The notes beneath the pieces were generated by a model, which did no database searches, was not told where the DNA came from, and saw nothing but the letters and a program-made list of their open reading frames with translations. 64,000 nt of DNA, from contig NZ_CP080767.1 of NCBI RefSeq assembly GCF_019602855.1, positions 2,170,001-2,234,000 on the forward strand, in the 5' to 3' direction. Source of the stretch: Cupriavidus pinatubonensis (GTDB lineage: Bacteria > Pseudomonadota > Gammaproteobacteria > Burkholderiales > Burkholderiaceae). Every line of letters begins with the position of its first letter. Within the stretch, counting starts at the first letter, position 1. The position numbers and the translations under genes were made by a program. Shown here piece after piece: positions 8,224 to 16,685 of the stretch.

Positions 8224-8589
8224 TCAGGCCGCGAGCTTGCGGAACGTCTCAAGCACGGCGTCGCCCTTGAACGGCTTGACGATCCAGCCGCGCACGCCGG
8301 CTGCCTTGCCGCGTTCCTTCATGGCCGGGCTGCTTTCCGTGGTCAGCATGATGATGTTGACACCGGCGTTCTTCAGTTCGCCGCGGATCTTTTCCACCAT
8401 GGTCAGGCCATCCATCTCGGGCATATTGATATCACTGACCACCAGGCGAATGTCCTGACGGCCACGCAGCTTCGCGAGGCCGTCCTTGCCGTCCACCGCA
8501 GTCTCGACATCCAGGCCATTGCGCCGCAGGAATCCGGCGACCTCGTCCCGCACGGTGCTCGAGTCGTCTACTACGAGAATCTTCCCCAT
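8224..8589 (-). CDS. CheY-like single-domain response regulator
   Basis: 121 residues, a bare receiver domain. The acid pair D8/D9, the phospho-acceptor D53 (VVSDINMPEMDG), T83/T84 (MLTTES) and K105 (GWIVKPF) are all present, so phosphorylation should be possible. No DNA-binding or enzymatic output domain is attached, so it must act by protein contact, as CheY does. It is the last gene of a four-gene minus-strand operon with a CheA-like kinase, an MCP-like protein and a CheX-like protein. The spacing to the CheX-like gene is 47 bases. Its target (flagellar motor or another machine) cannot be told from the window. Confidence 0.9.
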   Translation of the reverse strand: MGKILVVDDSSTVRDEVAGFLRRNGLDVETAVDGKDGLAKLRGRQDIRLVVSDINMPEMDGLTMVEKIRGELKNAGVNIIMLTTESSPAMKERGKAAGVRGWIVKPFKGDAVLETFRKLAA

Positions 8590-8636
8590 TTATTGCCTCG
8601 CTTTCCTTTGCATCAACTTTCGTATCAATTTTCGTG

Positions 8637-9170
8637 TCAAAACAATTCCAGCTCGCCGCCACTCTCGGTCTCCGCCGCGACTTCGGCCTGGAAGTCGAGC
8701 GGACCATTGGCACACACCGCCAGCGTCACACCCACCTGCACCCCATCGTTGATGACCACCGCATAGGTGGCCAGCATTTGGGGGCCGAGCGCATCGACGT
8801 ACGACAGGCAATGCGCGCCAAGCACGTAGGGCGTGGACATACCCAGATCCGGGAAATACGCGGACAGCACCTGGCTGATGGCGCCGCAGCAAAGATTGCC
8901 GATTTCCAGGAAGCCTTCCAGCGGCGTCACGCTGGCCGTATCACGCACGAAGTACTGGCGCGTCTGTGCACGCGCCGGCAGGTGCAGCAGGAGCAGCAAC
9001 CGAAACGCGAGGCCCGAAATCGTGAACGTGACGATATCCGCGTCGGTCTCCATGGTTTCCGTGCTGACGCGCGCCACGTTGCAGTGGTCGGCGGCATCCA
9101 TCACCAGCCGGCTGCGCACGGCGTGCTGGAGGATCCGGTCGAAGCTGTCGCTTGCGTTCGCGCTGATCAC
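8637..9170 (-). CDS. CheX-like chemotaxis phosphatase domain protein
   Basis: 177 residues from the GTG at 9170, which overlaps the TGA of the upstream MCP-like gene by four bases (GTGA), so translation is coupled. The C-terminal half contains the CheC/CheX/FliY phosphatase signature ExxNxxxG as EIGNLCCG (E89, N92, G96) at the start of a helix, followed by a beta-rich region (YAVVINDGVQVGVTLAVC) typical of CheX. CheX proteins dephosphorylate CheY-P. Only one ExxN motif is visible, as in CheX rather than CheC. The likely partner is the adjacent CheY-like protein. The N-terminal 60 residues are poorly recognisable. Confidence 0.75.
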   Translation of the reverse strand: MISANASDSFDRILQHAVRSRLVMDAADHCNVARVSTETMETDADIVTFTISGLAFRLLLLLHLPARAQTRQYFVRDTASVTPLEGFLEIGNLCCGAISQVLSAYFPDLGMSTPYVLGAHCLSYVDALGPQMLATYAVVINDGVQVGVTLAVCANGPLDFQAEVAAETESGGELELF

Positions 9171-9892
9171 GACCCGGCCCTGCCAGACAGGGAAACGAGT
9201 TGGCCGGCCAGCGACTCGACCTGGCTCAGCGATGCGGTAATCATCTTGCCGCCGGCCTGGATATCCTGGAACGTCGCTGCGGTGGACAGGTCGTTCTTGT
9301 GCAGGCATTCGCCGAAGCCGCGCGCCAGCGCTTCCGACCGGGCCGCGAGCGTCCTGACTTCGCCAGCGACGATCGCAAAGCCGCGGCCGAACTGCCCGGC
9401 ATGCGCGGCTTCGATCGAAGCGTTCAGCGAGACAATGACCACGTGTCGCACGATAGAAGCGAGCTCCGCATTCTTGGTGTGCATCTCGCGGTTCTGCGCC
9501 ATCAGCGCGATCATCTGCTCGTGCCAGCGCTCGAAGGTCGTGGCCAGGCCGCGCAGGCGGTTCGTTTCGGCAGCGATACGGGCGGCATGCGCAGCCCCGT
9601 TGCGCGCGGCCTCTTGCGCGCCGCGCAGCGCCTCGGCTGCCTGGCGTGCCTGCCGGGACTGCTCCGTCAAAGCCTCCCGGCTCTGCGCAAGTTCCTGCTC
9701 GAGCTGCGCCACGCGCTGTTCGGCAGCCTCGCGCCGCTCGCGCTCGCCATCGTCGTGCCACACCGGCGGCTCAACCACCGGCTGCGCTGCCGTGGCGCGC
9801 ACGGTGCGCCTTTCACCGAACCATGTCTTGCATCGCGCGGCCCACGTGCCGGCACGGCCGGCGGATCCCTCTGTCAAAGTCTGTCTGCTCAT
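9167..9892 (-). CDS. Small soluble methyl-accepting-chemotaxis-like signalling protein
   Basis: 241 residues with no membrane segment. After a basic N-terminus comes a long coiled coil rich in Ala, Glu, Gln and Arg (about 50-130), then a segment close to the MCP hairpin tip: IVSLNASIEAAHAGQFGRGF followed by AIVAGEVRTLAARSEALA. That stretch in true receptors binds CheA and CheW. The rest of the signalling domain is short: only one helix-turn-helix remains, with no HAMP and no ligand domain. It lies 26 bases after the receptor-kinase gene and overlaps the CheX-like gene. I infer a scaffold or input role for the kinase, which has no other obvious CheW-type partner here. Confidence 0.75.
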   Translation of the reverse strand: MSRQTLTEGSAGRAGTWAARCKTWFGERRTVRATAAQPVVEPPVWHDDGERERREAAEQRVAQLEQELAQSREALTEQSRQARQAAEALRGAQEAARNGAAHAARIAAETNRLRGLATTFERWHEQMIALMAQNREMHTKNAELASIVRHVVIVSLNASIEAAHAGQFGRGFAIVAGEVRTLAARSEALARGFGECLHKNDLSTAATFQDIQAGGKMITASLSQVESLAGQLVSLSGRAGS

Positions 9893-9918
9893 TGCACTGA
9901 TACTGATACGTAGATCGA

Positions 9919-12303
9919 TTACGCTTCCATCGGCTGCGGTACGGCTGCGCGGTCCGCTTGCGGGTGCCGGCCCTCAAGTCCGGCGGCGTCCACGATGTAG
10001 CGTTGCGGCAGCCGCACGATGGTTTCGAAGAGCCTGAACGTCGCGCCTTCGCTGTCGTCGGTAAAGTGCAGGCTCACGTTGCCGCCCTCGCGCTGCAGGA
10101 AGGCCAGCACCGCCTCCATGCCGACACCGCGACCCGAAACAGCCGTCACGTTCTGCGCCGTGGAAAACCCGGCGCGGAAGATGAACTGCGCAAGCTCCGC
10201 ATCGCTGCACGCCTGATTGGCTTGCAACCAACCGCGCGCGATGGCAATGCTGCGGATGCGCCCAAGGCTGAGCCCGCGACCGTCATCGGCTAGCGTTACC
10301 CGCAGGCCCTGTTCGTCCGTGATCACATCGACCGTGATCCGGCCTGCAGCCGGCTTGCCCTCCAGCCGGCGCACGTCGGGCTGCTCGATGCCGTGGTCGA
10401 GCGCATTGCGAAACAGGTGGGTAAAGACATCCGTGAGCACGGCGCCGGCCTTCGCCACTACGCGTTGGCCGCCACCATTGACCTGTACAGCCGGCGCGGC
10501 CTTGCCGAGTTCCGTGGCCAGCGACGGCAGGGAGTCGATCACGCCCGACAGCGCATGATCGACGCTGACTGTCCCAAGGCAGCTCAGGTTGCGGTGCACG
10601 GCATCACGCATGGCAGCCAGTTCGCGCAGGCTGGTCGGATCAGATTGCTCCACGAGCGCCAGCGTCGCGCGGATGGCTTCTTCATCGGCAGACGGCATGC
10701 CCACCGCCGAACCACCGCCCTGCATGCTGCGCCCGAGCCGCGATTCGCTGATCATTGCATAACGGCCCAGCGCGTCATGCACGCGCTCAAGTTCGTCGAG
10801 CAGGCGGTCCTTGTCCCAGTTGCCCTGGGCGGCGGCGCTGCGCAGCGAGTCGTAAGACTGTTCGATCTCGTGCGCGACTTCGGCAATATGGCGGAACTGG
10901 TGCGTGCGCGCATTGCCCTTCACGGTATGCATATTGCGGAACAACGCGTTGACCGCGTCGATGTCCGCCTGCACGTTCTGGCGCAGGATGCGCTCGTTCT
11001 CGCGCGCAAACCCGACCGCGCTTTCCATGAAGCGGCTGAACGATGCCTCGTTCACCGCGAGGATTTCGCCGATGATCTCGAGATCCTGCTTCTGTTCGCT
11101 CGCTTCGGCGGCAAGCTTGCGCAGTTGCGTGACATCGCGCAGGCACAGCATCAGCCGCACGATGTTGTCGTGCTCGTCGGTGATCGGCGACCAGCTCAGG
11201 TCCAGCACTTTCACGCTCCCGTCCGGCATGCGGCGCGTGACTTCCTTCACGAGCAGATGCTCGTTGAAGTCGAAGTTCATCAGGTCCTGCCCTAGACAGG
11301 CGTCAATCGCAGCATCCACCTGCGACGCCAGCTCGGCGCTGATATCGCTGTGCGCAACGATCAGCTCCATGACATGGCGGCCCTCGATCTCGTGCGTTTC
11401 CAGAATCTGTTCGAGAAACTTCGAGTACTCGGGATGAACAACGGCGCCCGGCACCACGGTCAGGATGCCCTGCTGCATGTTCTGCAGGATAGCCTGCATG
11501 TCGGTAGTCTTCTGGCGCAGCAGGCCCGCGTTCTCCTGGATCCTCTCGATCATGCTGTTGAACGCGATGATCGAACGGCCGATTTCGTCCGCGCTGCCGA
11601 CCGGTACGCGCCGCGAAAAATCCTGGCTGTCCGCAATCTCGCTCATCATTGCCTGCATGCGCGTCAGCGGGCGAGCGATCTGGCGATACAGCACCATGCC
11701 GACACCAACCAGTAGCAGCACTGCGATGCCGCTCACCACGCCGATCGCCGTGGTAGTCGTACTCATCAGCCCGTTCAGTGCGGTGATGGCCTCGTCTTTC
11801 TCGCGGTTTTTTTCCACGCGAAGCGTCTGGACGATCTTTTCCATTTCGTCGCGATAGCGCGCCACGTTGGCAAACAGAAAGGCCTGCGCGAGTTCATCGC
11901 GGCCAGCGGCTTTCATTTCCGCGGTCTCGCGGATGGCCTCGGCGTAATTGCCGAAGCTTTCCCTGGCCTGCTCCACCAGTCCGCGCTGAGCCTGCGTATG
12001 GGCGTGCTCCGCCTGGGATGCGAGCGCCATGCTTAACGCCGCCTGATGGTCCTTCAGTTCGGCCTGGCTTTGCGCCACCAGCGCGGCGTCGGGCGCATAC
12101 ACGAGCGCCATCGTCGCAAGCTGCACATCCTTGACGAGTGCGACGACATCGGCAGACGCCAGCGCGCTCGGCACGACGCCTTCCGTCACTTCCTTGACCT
12201 GTGCGGCGCTGCCCCGCGTCTGATAGACGGCGTAGCCGCCAATACCGGCCAGCGACAGGAACGCCAGCATGATCAACAGCGTAATGCGATGACGAATACT
12301 CAT
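9919..12303 (-). CDS. Transmembrane receptor fused to a CheA-like histidine kinase (HAMP-PAS-Hpt-HATPase)
   Basis: 794 residues from ATG 12303 (MSIRHRITLLIM). Order: membrane helix 6-28; a periplasmic four-helix-bundle-type sensor to about 183; membrane helix 184-207; HAMP about 207-260; a PAS-like region about 265-395; an Hpt domain with HTVKGNAR (phospho-His about 459); and a CheA-type HATPase with HLFRNALDHGIE (Asn about 636), DDGRGL (676) and FSTAQNVTAVSGRGVGM (about 732). The GFSTA-x2-VT-x-VSGRGVGM stretch is diagnostic of CheA rather than ordinary sensor kinases. No CheW-like P5 domain follows the ATPase, and no receiver is attached. It heads the operon and should phosphorylate the CheY-like protein. 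The frame stays open to 12360, but the membrane anchor begins at 12303. Confidence 0.85.
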   Translation of the reverse strand: MSIRHRITLLIMLAFLSLAGIGGYAVYQTRGSAAQVKEVTEGVVPSALASADVVALVKDVQLATMALVYAPDAALVAQSQAELKDHQAALSMALASQAEHAHTQAQRGLVEQARESFGNYAEAIRETAEMKAAGRDELAQAFLFANVARYRDEMEKIVQTLRVEKNREKDEAITALNGLMSTTTTAIGVVSGIAVLLLVGVGMVLYRQIARPLTRMQAMMSEIADSQDFSRRVPVGSADEIGRSIIAFNSMIERIQENAGLLRQKTTDMQAILQNMQQGILTVVPGAVVHPEYSKFLEQILETHEIEGRHVMELIVAHSDISAELASQVDAAIDACLGQDLMNFDFNEHLLVKEVTRRMPDGSVKVLDLSWSPITDEHDNIVRLMLCLRDVTQLRKLAAEASEQKQDLEIIGEILAVNEASFSRFMESAVGFARENERILRQNVQADIDAVNALFRNMHTVKGNARTHQFRHIAEVAHEIEQSYDSLRSAAAQGNWDKDRLLDELERVHDALGRYAMISESRLGRSMQGGGSAVGMPSADEEAIRATLALVEQSDPTSLRELAAMRDAVHRNLSCLGTVSVDHALSGVIDSLPSLATELGKAAPAVQVNGGGQRVVAKAGAVLTDVFTHLFRNALDHGIEQPDVRRLEGKPAAGRITVDVITDEQGLRVTLADDGRGLSLGRIRSIAIARGWLQANQACSDAELAQFIFRAGFSTAQNVTAVSGRGVGMEAVLAFLQREGGNVSLHFTDDSEGATFRLFETIVRLPQRYIVDAAGLEGRHPQADRAAVPQPMEA

Positions 12304-12398
12304 AGCTACCTGCAATGCCCCAATGCTGTGTTTGCGAACTGATCCTGCGCCATTGCGCAAGTCAGAAGAGAGGTGGAAAACAGGGCCAAATTATTGTG

Positions 12399-12436
12399 AC
12401 AAAGTGTTACCGCGACATGACTACGCGTCACTTTGT
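12399..12436. promoter_or_regulatory. Operator-like inverted repeat between the kinase operon and the DUF3562 gene
   Basis: ACAAAGTG (12399-12406) and CACTTTGT (12429-12436) are exact reverse complements whose centres are 30 bases apart, about three helical turns. They lie in the divergent gap between the chemosensory operon (start 12303) and the DUF3562 gene (start 12577). The sequence around them is AT-richer than its surroundings. A dimeric or looping regulator acting on both directions is the inference. The alternative is a weak hairpin with a 22-base loop. Confidence 0.4.
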
Positions 12437-12576
12437 TTAACGAATGCAAGGCGGGAGCGGAAACTTGCGCGTCAGGCGGGGGACGTTCGGGAAGAAGCAC
12501 CCGCAGCAAAGTCAAAAAGGAACTTGCCCGGCGGAGTCAGATTGCTAATCTGGATGGCAGTCGCGGAGGAATGGCC

Positions 12577-12777
12577 ATGATAAGGACAGACAGCAAGCAG
12601 CAACTGATCCGCAAGATCGCCGAGGAATGCCACGCCCCGGAAGCGCTGGTCGCGGACATGTACGAACACACGATGGAGGATCTGAGCGCACAGGCTCGCA
12701 TCCGCGACTATCTGCCGTTGATGGTGGCGCGGCGTGTCCGGCAGGAAATCAAGGACAGCCAGCACATCTTGCATTGA
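12577..12777 (+). CDS. DUF3562 family small protein
   Basis: 66 residues from ATG 12577 (MIRTDSKQQLIRKIAEECHA), with GGAGGA six bases upstream. A second in-frame ATG at 12571 is too close to that ribosome site. The sequence through VADMYEHTMEDLSAQARIRD to LPLMVARRVRQEI matches DUF3562, a small helical family of Burkholderiales with unknown function. It is divergent from the chemosensory operon and convergent with the M48 protease gene. A tandem GAGGCGCT overlaps the stop codon region. Confidence 0.8.
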   Translation: MIRTDSKQQLIRKIAEECHAPEALVADMYEHTMEDLSAQARIRDYLPLMVARRVRQEIKDSQHILH

Positions 12778-12913
12778 GGCGCTGAGGCGCTGTGCCGCCA
12801 GGCCAAGCACACCACGCGGTTGCGGCCCAGGCGTCTTGCCTCGTAGAGCTCGAAGCGGGCGAGCGGACGGGCGTGGCGTTGTTGCCGTACCCGCCGTTGC
12901 AGGGCCGCCGTAC

Positions 12914-13666
12914 TTACGCACCCTTGTTGATGCGCTCCTGAATATGCTGGGCGCGCGCATCCGATCCCGGATGCGACGAGAACATGCTGGACTTGCCGCC
13001 ATCGAGCTTGGCCAGCTTCTGGAACGCCGTTACCAGCCCACTTGTGCTGGCCTTGTTCTTCGTCAGCAGGTCGAACGAGTAGTCGTCCGCCGCCGATTCC
13101 TGGGACTGAGAGAACTGCGCGTTGATCAGCTTCTCGCCGAGTTCGCCGAGTTGCGACGACGACAATGCGGCCACCGCACTGCTGCTGGCCGACGCTGCCA
13201 CGCCACGCGCCGCGGTTGCCGTGTAGGCGACCTGCATCGCCTTCTTCGTGTGGCCCAGCGCCACGTGGCCCATCTCGTGGCCGAGCACGCCGCGCACCTC
13301 ATCGTCGGTCATCATGTCCATCAAGCCGCTGTACACGCGCACGCAACCGTTGGCCATCGCCCACGCGTTGACGTCCTTGGTCATGTAGACCCTGGCGTTC
13401 ACGTTGGGCATATCCGAATTCTTCAGACCCGTCATGACTTTGGCCAGGCGTCTGGAATACGTGCTGCCGGAGGCGGCGATCTTGTTGGTCTTGTCGGATT
13501 CAGCGCAGGCCTGGTCGGACAGGCTCTTGACGTCGGCGTCGCTGAGCGTAGCCGCCTTGGCCAGGCTGCTGCCGGCGGCCATCATGCCGTCGAGGTTGGT
13601 GCCGGCGCAGCCGGCCAGGGTCGCGGCGGCTGCTGCTGCGAGGGCAATGAGAAGAGTTGCTTTCAT
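12914..13666 (-). CDS. M48-family zinc metalloprotease, lipoprotein
   Basis: 250 residues. The N-terminus is a lipoprotein signal peptide with lipobox LAGC (Cys20). The zinc motif is H130-E-M-G-H134 within RGVLGHEMGHVALGHTKKAM, with the downstream glutamate ligand in SQESAADDYSF. The C-terminus has the FSSHPGSDARAQHI motif of M48/LoiP-type periplasmic proteases. It should act in outer-membrane protein quality control as an outer-membrane-anchored enzyme. It is a single gene with a strong inverted repeat 52 bases upstream of its start. Confidence 0.92.
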   Translation of the reverse strand: MKATLLIALAAAAAATLAGCAGTNLDGMMAAGSSLAKAATLSDADVKSLSDQACAESDKTNKIAASGSTYSRRLAKVMTGLKNSDMPNVNARVYMTKDVNAWAMANGCVRVYSGLMDMMTDDEVRGVLGHEMGHVALGHTKKAMQVAYTATAARGVAASASSSAVAALSSSQLGELGEKLINAQFSQSQESAADDYSFDLLTKNKASTSGLVTAFQKLAKLDGGKSSMFSSHPGSDARAQHIQERINKGA

Positions 13667-13717
13667 GGTGTCGCGGGATCAACGCACGGCAAGCGTGCAA
13701 GAGGATGTGTGTCGGAT

Positions 13718-13744
13718 GTGCCTTGAATGTGTCATTCAGGGCAC
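13718..13744. repeat. 12-bp inverted repeat upstream of the M48 protease gene
   Basis: GTGCCTTGAATG (13718-13729) and CATTCAGGGCAC (13733-13744) are reverse complements with one mismatch (a G-U pair in RNA) around a three-base centre. It is 52 bases before the protease start on the minus strand, so it is either an operator overlapping the promoter or a hairpin in the leader RNA. Confidence 0.5.
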
Positions 13745-13852
13745 CCGGACTTTATTCCACTTTTATGCCACGGCGGGACGGTTGATGCGCGATAGCCACC
13801 AATTATGACAATTAATTACATTTGAGTTGCCCTGCCGAGCAGACAAAAAAAA

Positions 13853-13921
13853 ACCGCGCCGCCTCCTGAGAGAGAAACGGCGCGGTGCCTGAAAAAGAGG
13901 AGCGTGATGGTCGCACGCTCC
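13853..13921 (-). terminator. Terminator region after aceA, two hairpins
   Basis: Read on the minus strand, a first hairpin GGAGCGTG/CACGCTCC (13899-13906 with 13914-13921) is followed by ACCGCGCCG/CGGCGCGGT (13853-13861 with 13878-13886). A run of nine T (A at 13844-13852) comes directly after the second. The second is a textbook rho-independent terminator for aceA; the first may protect the transcript end. The rest of the 327-base gap 13667-13993 holds the upstream region of the M48 gene. Confidence 0.85.
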
Positions 13922-13993
13922 CCCTGGTCTGCTGAACCTAGAGACTGCTCGGTTCCCCCCGATCTATGTTTCAGCAAACGGTGGCCAGGAGAG

Positions 13994-15295
<1,302 letters not shown>

Positions 15296-15725
15296 TCTCC
15301 TGTCGACAAACGGGGGATGGCAAGGAAACCTGTGATGCCTGACCTGTCCGCTCTTGTCGGCGGTGACGCGTCTTTTACGTCTCAGGTCATTTGTCTTATA
15401 TAAGAGTGTAGGGAAACGTCCCGCGTCGCAACAAGCCTTGAATGCAGCTACTACTTAGTTTTTTTATCTATGCATATCAAAGGCTTACCAAGCTTATTTC
15501 ACGATACGGGACACAATATTCCATCATGAGAAATCTCGTTGTGCTCCGCAACCCTATAATTTTGCGGCTCAAAATATCTTTCCACATTGTGAAATATGAG
15601 CAGAAAAAGGCCGATTGGATTGTCAATACTGTCGGGCACATGTGGTGGTCCTTCCTGTCGGACGCACAATGAAAAACGGCGCCGTGAATGGGCGCCGTTT
15701 TGGACGGATAGAAGCAGAAGGGATA
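15296..15725. other. AT-rich intergenic region upstream of aceA
   Basis: No gene is supported in these 430 bases. From about 15433 to 15610 the sequence is clearly AT-richer than the surrounding DNA, with TTTTTTTATCTATG, TATAAT at 15555-15560 and a CACA-T-TGTG palindrome near 15583. Closer to aceA there is the exact palindrome CTTATATAAG (15395-15404), about 100 bases before the aceA start, a plausible -10 area. I could not fix one promoter with confidence. The right end carries the terminator of the next gene. Confidence 0.6.
15673..15701 (-). terminator. Terminator after the GGCT-like gene
   Basis: AAAACGGCGCC (15673-15683) pairs exactly with GGCGCCGTTTT (15691-15701) around a seven-base loop, 25 bases beyond the stop of the gamma-glutamylcyclotransferase-like gene. 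A T-run follows in both orientations, so it can act bidirectionally. Confidence 0.85.
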
Positions 15726-16142
15726 TCACGCTGCAGCGGTATCTCGCGCCTTGCGGTAAGCCACCCAGTCGCCACTGTTGATGCACGGTAGTCCCGTGAC
15801 GGCTGCATCGGCCACGGGATACAACAGGCAATCCACCGGCTGGCCCTGATGAAGGACGGCCTGTTCTTCCCGGACAAACAGCGAGGCCTGGCCCGGATAG
15901 ACTTCCTCGATCTCGTCGAGGACCGGCAACAGCGCCTCAGGCACGTCGTAGATATCGCCCACCGCCGGACTGGCCGTCGAATCGAGCACCAGCCCCGGAT
16001 AGGTGCCGAAGTCATAGAGCCGCCCGGCAATGGTCCCCGTGCCGAGCAGCGTAGGGGCGGCGATGCCGTGCCGGTGTGCAGCAGTGTTCAGATCGTTGAC
16101 CTCGCCGGCGCGCAACGTGCCGTAGACAAAAACCTTTGGCAT
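15726..16142 (-). CDS. Gamma-glutamylcyclotransferase (AIG2/GGCT-like) family protein
   Basis: 138 residues from ATG 16142 (MPKVFVYGTLRAGEVN). The YGTLR loop is the substrate-binding signature of the GGCT/AIG2 fold, and the acidic stretch LPVLDEIEEVYPGQ supplies the likely catalytic glutamate. FGTYPGLVLD and VGDIYDVPEALL are further family landmarks. Members cyclise gamma-glutamyl amines or amino acids to 5-oxoproline, but the actual substrate is uncertain. It starts one base after the stop of the RraA-like gene, so the two are translationally linked. Confidence 0.85.
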   Translation of the reverse strand: MPKVFVYGTLRAGEVNDLNTAAHRHGIAAPTLLGTGTIAGRLYDFGTYPGLVLDSTASPAVGDIYDVPEALLPVLDEIEEVYPGQASLFVREEQAVLHQGQPVDCLLYPVADAAVTGLPCINSGDWVAYRKARDTAAA

Positions 16143-16143
16143 A

Positions 16144-16641
16144 TCAGGCACCAAGCTTTTCTTCGGACACCAGTACGCCATCGGCATCCACGTAGATCCA
16201 GTTGCCGGGGCGTACCACGGCACCGGGCATCTGCACTGCCACGTCGCGCTCGCCAGCACCGCGCTTCTGGCTCTTCTGCGGATGCGCGGCGAGCGCGCGG
16301 ATGCCGATGTCGCAGACATCCAGCTCGCCCGTGTCGCGCACGCAGCCATTGACGATGATGCCGACCCAGCCGTTCTTCTCGGCCAGCAGACCGAGGTTGC
16401 CCCCGACCAGCGCGCAGCGCAGCGAGCCGCCGCCATCGACTACGAGCACACGGCCCCGCCCCGGCGATTCCAGCGCCTCGCGCACGAGCGAGTTGTCTTC
16501 AAAGATCTTCAGCGTCGCAGCCGGGCCGGCAAAGGCCTGCTGCTTGCCGAACGCGCGGAACACCGGAGCCATGACGCGCAGCGTGCCGTCAGCCAGACGC
16601 GGCTCGTTGGCATCGCAAAGATCGGTGGTGACATGCTTCAT
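16144..16641 (-). CDS. RraA-like protein / 4-hydroxy-4-methyl-2-oxoglutarate aldolase family
   Basis: 165 residues. The RraA/HMG-aldolase fold is shown by [38 protein letters not shown] and [11 protein letters not shown]. The R-D-x2-E metal/substrate motif retained here (RDTGE) favours the aldolase activity of the class II HMG/CHA aldolase group over pure RNase E inhibition. Length matches E. coli RraA (161). It is followed by the GGCT-like gene with one base between. Annotation by sequence cannot decide between RNase E regulation and aldolase activity. Confidence 0.85.
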   Translation of the reverse strand: MKHVTTDLCDANEPRLADGTLRVMAPVFRAFGKQQAFAGPAATLKIFEDNSLVREALESPGRGRVLVVDGGGSLRCALVGGNLGLLAEKNGWVGIIVNGCVRDTGELDVCDIGIRALAAHPQKSQKRGAGERDVAVQMPGAVVRPGNWIYVDADGVLVSEEKLGA

Positions 16642-16685
16642 CTAACACTCCTGCAAGGAAGAATTTCGGTACCGCCTGGTCAGCG

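Noticed and set aside
15442-15672. A 76-codon plus-strand frame in the AT-rich region upstream of aceA
   Set aside because: No ribosome site and no family-like sequence; its length can be explained by the AT-rich base composition.
15555-15701. A possible small RNA on the plus strand, from TATAAT to the hairpin at 15673-15701
   Set aside because: No -35 box at a usable distance is present and the hairpin is well explained as the terminator of the GGCT-like gene. Kept only as part of the AT-rich region.
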